A stretch of 6,997 bases of DNA from UBA4592 sp021741845 (GTDB taxonomy: Bacteria > Actinomycetota > Actinomycetes > S36-B12): NCBI GenBank assembly GCA_021741845.1, contig JAIOWY010000085.1:1-6997 (forward strand). Direction: 5' to 3'. The position numbers and the translations under genes were made by a program. This document shows positions 1 through 6,017 of the stretch, one piece after another. The notes under the pieces were generated by a model. It saw only the letters and a list, made by a program, of their open reading frames with translations, was not told the DNA's origin and ran no database searches. Position 1 is the first letter of the stretch. Each line of letters starts with the position of its first letter.

Positions 1-4
1 GTTG

Positions 5-374
5 TGGAGGTGCCGGGAATCGAACCCGGGTCCGTGCAGGATTCTTCCGTCCTTCTACGTGTGTAGCTGCGCTATCGCTGTCTCGGCCCCCGCGCTACGT
101 GCAGCACTTCGCGGTGGCAGCCCAGTTACTGTTTGGTTTTCCGCCTGTCTCCGTAACCGAGACGATTGGTGAGTCCCCTAGCGACGTCAGACCCCAATTC
201 GGGGACGCATTGGGCTGACGGCTGATTTATCGACTACGCAGCGAGTGCGTAAGCGTCAGCAGACTGCTTAGATTTGGCAGTTATATTTTTTCCAAGGAAC
301 TTTAACGAGATTACCTCAGATTCTCGACACGCTTCTCCGGTTAAAACGACTGAACGTCGAAACCTGTCACCCCC
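5..374 (-). ncRNA. ssrA: Transfer-messenger RNA (tmRNA, 10Sa RNA)
   Basis: tmRNA acts with SmpB to rescue stalled ribosomes: it enters the A site charged with alanine, then templates a short degradation tag. The 5' end GGGGGTG (374 to 368) pairs with CACCTCC (12 to 6) as a 7-bp acceptor stem with one G-U pair. It is followed by the conserved ACAGGTTTCGAC element, and near the 3' end there is a T-arm with GGGTTCGATTCCC. A tag reading frame ending in YALAA lies in the middle. The core after the tag (CCGTCAGCCC...GACGTCGCTAGGGGACTC) resembles the mycobacterial molecule as I recall it. Length is about 370 nt, normal for a one-piece tmRNA. The discriminator A at position 5 is followed by CAAC, so the CCA tail appears not to be encoded. 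The gene starts 17 nt after the smpB stop codon. Any terminator lies outside the window. Confidence 0.97.
234..278 (-). other. tmRNA tag-peptide reading frame
   Basis: The tag frame starts at the likely resume codon GCC (278 to 276) and reads AKSKQSADAYALAA, then TAG (236 to 234). With the alanine delivered by the tmRNA itself, the added peptide would be A-AKSKQSADAYALAA. The C-terminal YALAA is the classic degron recognised by ClpXP-type proteases. The bases before the resume codon (TATAACT) keep an A at -4, as in other actinobacterial tmRNAs. The resume codon is inferred from alignment by eye; the YALAA-stop end is certain. Confidence 0.9.
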
Positions 375-391
375 TATGGAATTTTCTATGT

Positions 392-868
392 CTATTCTAC
401 GCCCTTGGCACGACGACCAATGAGGCGCTGTGCTTCACGCTTGGAGTCACGCTCAGCAATAGCTTGGCGTTTGTCGTAGTTTTTGCGACCCCGAGCTACC
501 GCAATCTCCACTTTGGCATAGCCATCTTTGAAATAAAGGGAGAGGGGAACCAAGGTCACGCCCGTGTCCTTGACCGCGTTGGCGATCCGCTTAATTTCGT
601 CCTTACGGAGCAGTAGTTTGCGCGCTCGGCGAGGTTCGTGGTTGGTCCACGTGCCCATGGTGTACTCGGGAATGTGGATCTGGCGCAGCCAAATTTCACC
701 ATCCTCGTACTGGGCAAAACCGTCCACCAGACTCGCTCGACCTGCTCGTAGTGATTTGACCTCAGTCCCGGTCAGGACAATGCCCGCCTCAAAAACATCT
801 TCAATGGAATAGTCGTGGCGCGCCTTTTTGTTCTGGGCGATCACCTTTTTTCCTGTTTCACGCGCCAT
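392..868 (-). CDS. smpB: SsrA-binding protein SmpB
   Basis: SmpB is a small RNA-binding protein that holds the tRNA-like end of tmRNA and fills the decoding centre of a stalled ribosome during trans-translation. The 158-residue product has the family hallmarks in order: NKKARHDYSIEDVFEAGIVL near the N-terminus, GTEVKSLRAGRASL, then HIPEYTMGTWTNHEPRRARK, LVPLSLYFKDGYAKVEIAVARG, and the basic tail KNYDKRQAIAERDSKREAQR, which in the family inserts into the mRNA channel. The ATG at 868 to 866 is chosen because it puts 8 residues before VIAQNKKARH, close to the known mycobacterial N-terminus. Earlier in-frame starts would add sequence with no family match, deeper inside the upstream gene. No strong Shine-Dalgarno is visible. 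The start overlaps the DUF4436 stop by 11 nt, so translational coupling is likely. Its partner ssrA follows directly. Confidence 0.96.
   Translation of the reverse strand: MARETGKKVIAQNKKARHDYSIEDVFEAGIVLTGTEVKSLRAGRASLVDGFAQYEDGEIWLRQIHIPEYTMGTWTNHEPRRARKLLLRKDEIKRIANAVKDTGVTLVPLSLYFKDGYAKVEIAVARGRKNYDKRQAIAERDSKREAQRLIGRRAKGVE
394..399 (-). promoter_or_regulatory. Candidate -10 box for ssrA
   Basis: TAGAAT, one mismatch from TATAAT, lies at the extreme 3' end of smpB, 19 nt before the mature tmRNA 5' end. A transcript starting about 7 nt downstream would carry a short leader that RNase P could remove. The best -35-like element (TTGGTC, 420 to 415) has a poor match and only 15 nt spacing. 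tmRNA could equally be processed from an smpB-ssrA transcript, so this is a weak call. Confidence 0.25.
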
Positions 869-1847
869 GGTTTGTACCGGACTGCTCTGCATTGTGTTCG
901 TAGCCTTGACGTAACTCCGCGCCCTTTTGGGAGATCCACGCGGCAACGATGAAAAACACGGCCACGAATGCCATGACAATGGTCCAGAGGAATACGTATA
1001 TATCTAGAGCCGCGCCAATCGGTGGAGCGCCTGGTAGGTACGTGCGCAAAATAGGTAACGCAAACAACAGGCTTCCACTCCACGCCAACAGGGCCACTTC
1101 AATTTTTCTTCGGTTGGAAAACACCAGGAGTGAGATCACCAGCGCCAAGAGCGACACAATGAAAGCTAGCGCAATCAGGACTATGGCAAATAACTTGGTC
1201 GAGAACGCTCGTTCAAAGTCAATACTGATAACCGCATCGGGAGCAGCCGTGTATTCAACCTGAGTCACACTGTCCCAGCCGTTTACCGCACCGCGGGTCG
1301 TGACGGTGACCGGGATGGAATCACGAGTTGTATTCACTCCCCCTGCTTGGCGATCGAAAGTATCAGCCGTGACAAAGTAGACACCGAAGTACGTGTCGAA
1401 AGGGTATTCGGCTAATTCGCCGGAGACACCAACGGCGATCTCGGCACGACCGAATGCGGCACCCTCCACGATCCTGATCTCTTGGCTTCCATCCGGGCCG
1501 CTGAAGGTTACTCGGATGTTGTCCGCCGCCCGCCCATTCGAATCCTCAATGGCAGGGTCGTTAGATGCCAAGGTGATTCGATAGGACGCCACAGAGCCAT
1601 CAGGGCTGATCGAGATCGGCTCCATAATCGCCGAGATGCCGTCACTAGGTCTATTACCCGAGTCGGTGAACGAGCTCCCGCCCTCAGCGGAGTAGAAGGC
1701 AACAACCAGCGTGTAAATAACAATGATGACGACTGAAGTTATGCCCAGCAGGGACCATCCGCGCTTGGAGAGCTTGCGGGGATGCGGGTCGTTGACGAAT
1801 TCAGGCGCAGTAAGGTTTCGCACCACATTCCCCTTCCCGTCAAACAC
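858..1847 (-). CDS. DUF4436-like membrane protein of unknown function
   Basis: The 329-residue protein has a basic cytoplasmic N-terminus, one membrane segment at about 32-53, an extracytoplasmic domain at about 55-215 rich in beta-type sequence (including EYPFDTY at 147-153), and three C-terminal membrane segments at about 219-243, 250-268 and 281-305. The stretch LRTYLPGAPPIGAALD (267-282) matches my memory of the LR..PG.PPIG signature of DUF4436 proteins from mycobacteria and relatives; assignment to that family is by recall, not by search. There are no catalytic motifs and no cysteines. The GTG start (1847 to 1845) overlaps the peptidase stop codon (the bases GTGTTTGA are shared), and its own end overlaps the smpB start. 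It is therefore embedded in a coupled chain with a divisome hydrolase upstream and smpB downstream. No function should be assigned; an envelope role is only a guess from topology and neighbours. Confidence 0.8.
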   Translation of the reverse strand: MFDGKGNVVRNLTAPEFVNDPHPRKLSKRGWSLLGITSVVIIVIYTLVVAFYSAEGGSSFTDSGNRPSDGISAIMEPISISPDGSVASYRITLASNDPAIEDSNGRAADNIRVTFSGPDGSQEIRIVEGAAFGRAEIAVGVSGELAEYPFDTYFGVYFVTADTFDRQAGGVNTTRDSIPVTVTTRGAVNGWDSVTQVEYTAAPDAVISIDFERAFSTKLFAIVLIALAFIVSLLALVISLLVFSNRRKIEVALLAWSGSLLFALPILRTYLPGAPPIGAALDIYVFLWTIVMAFVAVFFIVAAWISQKGAELRQGYEHNAEQSGTNHGA

Positions 1848-3132
1848 AACTCACCCGATTTCGAGCTCCCCCGAACCAACCCATGGGATCATAGGGGGTT
1901 CCATCAATTCTCGTTTCGTAATGCAAGTGCGGGCCGGTGGACCACCCCGTGGATCCGACCTTTCCAATCTCCTGCCCAGCACTCACGCTCTGGCCAATAC
2001 TCACGCTCTCAGCGGATAGATGAGCGTAGAAAGTCGTCAGGCCTCCGCCATGCACCACCAGCACAGCTTTGCCGTACGGGCCGCCATTGGTGATAGCTGC
2101 CACCGAACCTGGGGCGGCTGCCTTGACACTCGTCCCACTCGGGGCACCGATGTCAATCCCGGTATGGCAGGAGTTGTAGCCGTAGATCGGGTGGATGCGC
2201 GGACCTACGCTGCCGGATTTCGCATGCCCTGGGACCGGCCAGGTGAGATCACCGGTCGGGGATCCTGAGTTGGAGCCCGAGGTGTTCGCCTGCGCTGCAG
2301 CGCGGCGAGCTGCCGCAACCGCCTTTTGCGCGGCGACTTGTAGACGCCTTTCCTCTTTCTTCAAACGCTGGTATCGAACTTTCACCTGATCGGCATACTT
2401 ACGAGCTGTGCGCACAGCCTTTTTTTTCGCGGCCCGCAGTTGAACAACCTCTCGCTGCCTTTGCTTTGCTTGGGCAAGCGCGGTGTTCGCCTTGCGCAGT
2501 TGCACCCGGGCCTTGGTGTTGGCTGCGTCAGCTTGCTTGGACAGCTGCTGCAATCGCACTTCTTGCCGGTTCACATCAGCCTGAGTCACCATGAGCGTGC
2601 GCTCAACATTTTGCTGTTCACGACTGATGTAGTCAACGGCGGCTAAACGTGAGGTGAAGTCCGCTGGTGAACTCGAATTGAGCAACACTTCAATTTCCGA
2701 GAGCGGACCTTGTTGATAGAAAGCGCGGGCCACCGAGTCCATGTCGTTGCGTTGCGAATCGAGTTTGCGTTCAATGCGCGCTTTTGCCCGTAATCCCATG
2801 TGGTATTCACTATTGGCATGGGCGGCCTCGACGCGTAGCGCTTCCGCCACGGCGGCAATCCGTGCGGCCTCTCGCTGTGCTGACTTTCTCTGACGCTTGG
2901 CCAGATCGAGTGCGCGCTGCGCGGCGGCGGCGGCCGTGACGGCTTTGCGCACCTTCTTATTCGCCCCGACCAGTTCCTGCTCAACGTCTGCTATCTGGCC
3001 ACGGTTCTGTCGTTGCTCCGATTGAATGCGATCCAGTTGATCAGCCGTGGCAGGTGCACTGGTCACTCCGAGGGCGCATGTCGCCGCCACGAGCACCGCA
3101 CACAGCGTGCGGGCACGCCGGGATAAGGACAT
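1840..3132 (-). CDS. Secreted coiled-coil M23 endopeptidase, probable FtsEX-linked murein hydrolase
   Basis: This is a likely peptidoglycan endopeptidase cutting peptide cross-links outside the cell. With the ATG at 3132 the product has 430 residues: a signal peptide (MSLSRRAR, a hydrophobic core, predicted cleavage after APATA at 30), a Lys/Arg/Ala/Gln-rich coiled coil at about 31-283, a Ser/Gly linker, and an M23/LytM domain at about 295-430 opening with WPVPG. All active-site elements are present: HTGID (His323, Asp327) and the second His of HLH (404) as zinc ligands, with His371 of YAHLS and His402 as catalytic histidines. Signal peptide plus coiled coil plus hydrolase is the layout of EnvC, PcsB, CwlO and RipC, which FtsEX controls, and ftsE-ftsX lie immediately upstream. 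An alternative ATG at 3165 adds 11 residues; neither start has an ideally spaced ribosome site. An A8 tract lies at codons 236-238, and an Ala-rich GCC run lies near 2920-2935. Confidence 0.92.
   Translation of the reverse strand: MSLSRRARTLCAVLVAATCALGVTSAPATADQLDRIQSEQRQNRGQIADVEQELVGANKKVRKAVTAAAAAQRALDLAKRQRKSAQREAARIAAVAEALRVEAAHANSEYHMGLRAKARIERKLDSQRNDMDSVARAFYQQGPLSEIEVLLNSSSPADFTSRLAAVDYISREQQNVERTLMVTQADVNRQEVRLQQLSKQADAANTKARVQLRKANTALAQAKQRQREVVQLRAAKKKAVRTARKYADQVKVRYQRLKKEERRLQVAAQKAVAAARRAAAQANTSGSNSGSPTGDLTWPVPGHAKSGSVGPRIHPIYGYNSCHTGIDIGAPSGTSVKAAAPGSVAAITNGGPYGKAVLVVHGGGLTTFYAHLSAESVSIGQSVSAGQEIGKVGSTGWSTGPHLHYETRIDGTPYDPMGWFGGARNRVSCV
2399..2427 (-). other. Slippery heptamer A_AAA_AAG followed by palindrome, in the peptidase gene
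   Basis: The coding strand reads GCG AAA AAA AAG then GCTGTGCGCACAGC, a perfect 14-base palindrome that starts directly after the heptamer. A -1 shift at A_AAA_AAG would add G-C-A-H-S-S and stop at TAA (2401 to 2399), giving a coiled-coil protein of about 244 residues without the M23 domain. Against a functional signal: there is no spacer between heptamer and stem, the realistic stem is only 5 bp with a GCGC loop, and no clear upstream Shine-Dalgarno stimulator is seen. The Lys-Lys-Lys run may simply be coiled-coil composition. Confidence 0.3.
2405..2427 (+). terminator. Terminator-like hairpin plus T8 on the antisense strand
   Basis: Read on the plus strand, the palindrome GCTGTGCGCACAGC (2405-2418) is followed by C and eight T residues (2420-2427), the layout of an intrinsic terminator. 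The usable stem is short (5 bp with a tetraloop), and no gene is present on this strand, so it could only act on antisense transcription. It may be a by-product of the Lys codon run. Confidence 0.2.
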
Positions 3133-3133
3133 G

Positions 3134-3153
3134 CGGGAGGGGACCACCTCCCG
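3134..3153 (-). promoter_or_regulatory. Hairpin enclosing a Shine-Dalgarno before the peptidase start
   Basis: In the transcript, CGGGAGG (3153 to 3147), a six-base loop, then CCTCCCG (3140 to 3134) form a perfect 7-bp GC-rich stem whose 3' arm ends one base before the ATG at 3132. The 5' arm holds GGGAGG, the only strong Shine-Dalgarno near this start, 14 nt from the ATG when unfolded. Folding would hide it. If translation instead starts at the upstream ATG (3165), the element is coding sequence. Confidence 0.35.
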
Positions 3154-3199
3154 AGGATAAGCCATGCTCTGTCGACCGACACGCGGGCAACGAGCTGAT

Positions 3200-3218
3200 T
3201 TGAGGACTAAACCCTCAA
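3200..3218 (-). repeat. Small inverted repeat across the ftsX stop codon
   Basis: TTGAGG (3200-3205) and CCTCAA (3213-3218) are a perfect 6-bp inverted repeat with a 7-base loop that contains the ftsX stop codon (3207-3209). No T-run follows on either strand, so it is not a convincing terminator. It could be a minor mRNA structure between ftsX and the peptidase gene, or chance. Confidence 0.3.
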
Positions 3219-4115
3219 GTACTTCCTGAGAGTAAAGAAGGCGGCAATGGCCGACAACCCGATACCCACGAGGAGAAGGAGCGGGGCAATGGCCAACACC
3301 GCATCCCACCCGACAAAGGCGGTGAACTGGAAGGACGGGGCCAAAACCTGGTCAATGACAATCGACTTGGTGAGCACCAAACCACCCACAGCCAGCAAGG
3401 CACCAATACCAGCGGAAACGGCCGCCTCCAACAGGAATGGGAGTTGGATATACAAGTTACTAGCGCCCACCAAACGCATGATGCTCGTCTCGCGGCGCCT
3501 ACTGAAGGCAGCAACCCGCATGGTGTTCACAATCAACAGCACTGTCACCACCAACATCACAATGGCAATGATGAGTGCAACGGCTTGCAAGCCACCAAGG
3601 AGTCGGAAGAACTTGTCCAACACTTGTCGTTGATCATTAACTTGTTCAATACCGGGTCGCCCAGAGAATGCGGATGCAACAACGTCGTATTGCGTTGGAT
3701 CAGAAAGCTTTACGCGGAACGACTCGGGTAATGCACTCTCACTCACACTGTCAACAATGGGCGAGTTAGCAAACTGTTCCTGAAAACGCACATATGCTTC
3801 TTCGCGGGATTCGTAGTAGATCTCCTCGACGAGCGGGCGCAGTGACTCCAGGTCAGCACGAATTTGATCGCGTTGCGCACGAGTGACTTCACCACCGACA
3901 CAGGAAGGAGTGTCACTTCCCTTGGCGCAGAGGAAGATCGACACTTCGACCTTGTCGTACCAAAAGTCCTTCATGGTGTCGACCTGCGCACGCACCAGCA
4001 AACTCACACCAAAGAGAGTGAGCGACACGGCGACGGTAATGATCACCGCCAGGGTCATGGTGAGGTTTCTCTTGAGTCCGTTGCCTACCTCACTGGCAAC
4101 AAATTGCGCCCGCAT
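3207..4115 (-). CDS. ftsX: Cell division protein FtsX, membrane subunit of FtsEX
   Basis: FtsX is the membrane partner of the ATPase FtsE. In characterised bacteria the complex acts at the division septum or lateral wall, passing ATP-driven movement to a murein hydrolase through its extracellular domain. The 302-residue protein has the expected topology: a cytoplasmic start, a first membrane segment at about 20-41, a large extracellular loop at about 43-175, then three segments at about 176-198, 225-248 and 270-294. The conserved cytoplasmic stretch RRRETSIMRLVGASNLYI (206-223) and the ending TLRKYLRV are family typical. The extracellular loop has two cysteines, 63 and 72, that could form a disulfide. 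The ATG (4115 to 4113) overlaps the ftsE stop by one base (TAATG), coupling the two. The likely downstream partner is the M23 peptidase that follows. Confidence 0.97.
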   Translation of the reverse strand: MRAQFVASEVGNGLKRNLTMTLAVIITVAVSLTLFGVSLLVRAQVDTMKDFWYDKVEVSIFLCAKGSDTPSCVGGEVTRAQRDQIRADLESLRPLVEEIYYESREEAYVRFQEQFANSPIVDSVSESALPESFRVKLSDPTQYDVVASAFSGRPGIEQVNDQRQVLDKFFRLLGGLQAVALIIAIVMLVVTVLLIVNTMRVAAFSRRRETSIMRLVGASNLYIQLPFLLEAAVSAGIGALLAVGGLVLTKSIVIDQVLAPSFQFTAFVGWDAVLAIAPLLLLVGIGLSAIAAFFTLRKYLRV

Positions 4116-4804
4116 TAGCGTGCGTATCCGTACACGCCACGGGACTGGTCCCGAACAACATGGCCGTGGTCGAGTTCAATAACTCGGCGACGCATTTGAT
4201 CCACAATCTGGGCGTCATGGGTGGACATGATCACTGTGGTGCCCAACCGGTTAATCCGATCCAGCAATTTCATGATCCCGACTGATGTACCTGGGTCAAG
4301 GTTTCCGGTGGGTTCGTCGGCGATCAGCATCTTGGGTCGATTAACAAAAGCTCGGGCAATGGCCACGCGCTGCTGCTCACCGCCGGAAAGCTCGTCAGGG
4401 CGGCGCCCCTCTTTCCCTTCCAGTCCCACTACTTCCAGAACTTCCGGAACCACCTTGCGTATATGGGACTTGGGCTTGCCAATCACTTCTAGGGCAAAGG
4501 CTACGTTTTCAAACACAGTTTTGTTCGGTAGGAGCCGGAAATCTTGGAATACCGTTCCGATCTCACGGCGCAGGGTGGGAATTTTCCAGTTCGAGAGGCG
4601 CATGAGGTCTTTGCCCAACACCCAGACGTTGCCGGAGGTGGGGCGCTCCTCCCGCAGGACCAGCCGGAGAAAGGTTGACTTACCGGAGCCCGAAGGACCC
4701 ACCAGAAAGACGAACTCCCCCTTCTCGATTTCCAAGGAGGCGTCTTCGAGGGCAGGTCGGGTTTGATTGGGGTACATCTTGGTCACGGTGTCGAACAGGA
4801 TCAC
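4115..4804 (-). CDS. ftsE: Cell division ATP-binding protein FtsE
   Basis: FtsE is the cytoplasmic ATPase of the FtsEX complex, whose ATP cycle drives FtsX and thereby an extracellular cell-wall hydrolase. The 229-residue protein, usual for the family, is a complete ABC nucleotide-binding domain: Walker A GPSGSGKST at 36-44, Q-loop Gln87 in FQDFRLLP, signature LSGGEQQR at 139-146, Walker B MLIADEP at 159-165 with catalytic Glu164, D-loop NLD at 168-170, and switch His196 in MSTHD. VFQDFRLLPNKTVFENVAF is typical of FtsE rather than of import ATPases. The start is GTG (4804 to 4802), supported by GGAG nine bases upstream (4817 to 4814). It lies 78 nt after prfB and overlaps ftsX by one base. 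Confidence 0.97.
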   Translation of the reverse strand: MILFDTVTKMYPNQTRPALEDASLEIEKGEFVFLVGPSGSGKSTFLRLVLREERPTSGNVWVLGKDLMRLSNWKIPTLRREIGTVFQDFRLLPNKTVFENVAFALEVIGKPKSHIRKVVPEVLEVVGLEGKEGRRPDELSGGEQQRVAIARAFVNRPKMLIADEPTGNLDPGTSVGIMKLLDRINRLGTTVIMSTHDAQIVDQMRRRVIELDHGHVVRDQSRGVYGYAR

Positions 4805-4821
4805 GTGGCGTTACTCCGTTC

Positions 4822-4876
4822 CTGAGGGAAGTCTTCTCGGCCGAACTCCGTCAGTCTATGCCGAAGGGTCCCTCAG
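4822..4876 (-). promoter_or_regulatory. Inverted repeat in the prfB-ftsE gap
   Basis: CTGAGGGA (4876 to 4869 in the transcript) and TCCCTCAG (4829 to 4822) are a perfect 8-bp inverted repeat with a 39-nt loop that holds a smaller palindrome, TCGGCCGA (4837-4844). The 3' arm ends four bases before the GGAG ribosome site of ftsE. There is no T-run, so an intrinsic terminator is unlikely. It could affect RNA processing or ftsE translation. No convincing promoter is visible in this gap; a weak TAGACT lies inside the loop. Confidence 0.35.
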
Positions 4877-4882
4877 CGTGCT

Positions 4883-5995
4883 CTATGGCGCGACCGAGAT
4901 GGTCTTTCTCCACCTAATTCCAGCCTGAATGAAGTCATCTATTTCACCGTCAAGAACCGCGGAGGTGTTGCCGGTTTCATGCTCCGTGCGCAGGTCCTTC
5001 ACCATTTGATAGGGGTGCAGAACGTAGGAGCGCATTTGATTTCCCCAGGAGCCTCCGGAGGAGTCTTTGAGTGAATCGAGTGTGGCGCGTTCCTCCTGGC
5101 GCTGATTCTCCAGCAACTTGGCCTGCAGCACGGCCATGGCCGTGGCCCGGTTTTGTAGTTGCGAGCGCTCATTCTGACAGGAGACCACAATCCCGGTGGG
5201 AATGTGGGTGATGCGGACTGCGGAGTCTGTTGTGTTCACACCCTGACCACCCGGACCACTGGATCGGTACACGTCGATCCGCAGGTCGTCCTCCGGGATA
5301 TCCACGCTTTCGGATTGTTCCAAAACGGGAATTACTTCTACGTCAGCGAAAGACGTTTGTCGACGACTTTGATTGTCAAACGGAGAAATGCGAACCAGCC
5401 GGTGCGTTCCTTGTTCCACCGACAGCGTTCCGTACGCATACGGAGCCTTCACCGCGAAAGTTGCGGATTTGATTCCCGCTTCTTCCGCGTAGGACGTGTC
5501 GTAGACCTCATATGTCCACCCATGGCGCTCGCAGTAGCGCGTATACAACCGCAGCAACATTTCCGCCCAGTCAGCTGCGTCCACCCCACCGGCACCTGAG
5601 CGAATGGTGACTAGTGCTTCGCGTTCGTCGTATTCACCGGAGAGCAGGGTGCGAATCTCCAACTCCCCCACCACCGCCTCCATGGAGTCCAGCTCTTTCA
5701 CTGCCTCAGCCAGCGAGTCGGGATCACCCTCGCTCTCCGCCAATTCAAAGAGCACGGGGAGATCGGCCATGCGCGACTGAACGGATTCAAACTTGCGCAA
5801 CTCCGCCTGCATGGACGAAAGTTTGGAGGTTACTCGCTGCGCATTCGCTTGATCGTCCCAGAGATTAGGGACCGAGGCCTCCGCCTCGAGCGCGGTAATG
5901 CTGTCCTTCATGCCGGGAACATCTAGGACAATGCCAATGCTGGAAACTTTTCCGGCAAGTTCATTGAGTCGTTCTTGAATCTCCAGGGATGGCAC
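4883..5995 (-). CDS. prfB: Peptide chain release factor 2 (RF2)
   Basis: RF2 ends translation at UGA and UAA codons by recognising the stop codon and triggering hydrolysis of the peptidyl-tRNA. With the GTG at 5995 the protein has 370 residues, normal for actinobacterial RF2. It shows an N-terminal helical domain (about 1-115), the stop-codon tripeptide SPF at 203-205 within RISPFDNQSRRQTSF, the catalytic GGQ at 248-250 within SGPGGQGVNTTDSAVR, and the closing block WGNQMRSYVLHPYQMVKDLRT. The reading frame is unbroken from the N-terminus, with no CTTTGA site, so the autoregulatory +1 frameshift of many bacterial prfB genes is absent. The GTG start is chosen because VPSLEIQERLNELAGKVSSIGIVLDV lines up with known N-termini, although no good Shine-Dalgarno precedes it. 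The gene starts 22 nt after the TadG-like gene. Confidence 0.97.
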   Translation of the reverse strand: MPSLEIQERLNELAGKVSSIGIVLDVPGMKDSITALEAEASVPNLWDDQANAQRVTSKLSSMQAELRKFESVQSRMADLPVLFELAESEGDPDSLAEAVKELDSMEAVVGELEIRTLLSGEYDEREALVTIRSGAGGVDAADWAEMLLRLYTRYCERHGWTYEVYDTSYAEEAGIKSATFAVKAPYAYGTLSVEQGTHRLVRISPFDNQSRRQTSFADVEVIPVLEQSESVDIPEDDLRIDVYRSSGPGGQGVNTTDSAVRITHIPTGIVVSCQNERSQLQNRATAMAVLQAKLLENQRQEERATLDSLKDSSGGSWGNQMRSYVLHPYQMVKDLRTEHETGNTSAVLDGEIDDFIQAGIRWRKTISVAP

Positions 5996-6017
5996 GGGGT
6001 AACAATACGACCGCCTA

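Noticed and set aside
1..90. Separate tRNA gene suggested by the T-arm near the window start
   Set aside because: The acceptor strand pairs with 368-374 rather than with a nearby 5' half, and there is no anticodon arm; this is the tRNA-like 3' end of tmRNA.
869..979. N-terminal extension of smpB by 37 residues
   Set aside because: The added residues have no SmpB character and lie deep in the DUF4436 coding region; the ATG at 868 fits the family N-terminus.
3200..3218. Terminator after ftsX
   Set aside because: The 6-bp inverted repeat has no T-run on either strand and overlaps the stop codon; it is kept only as a small repeat.
3133..3309. N-terminal extension of the peptidase to an ATG at 3309
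   Set aside because: It would overlap ftsX by over 100 bases and place a long non-signal stretch before a clear signal peptide.
3247..5599. Long plus-strand open frames, such as 3247-3633, 4221-4766 and 5159-5599
   Set aside because: They lie fully opposite ftsX, ftsE and prfB, which are certain genes; the translations look like antisense shadows with no recognisable domain.
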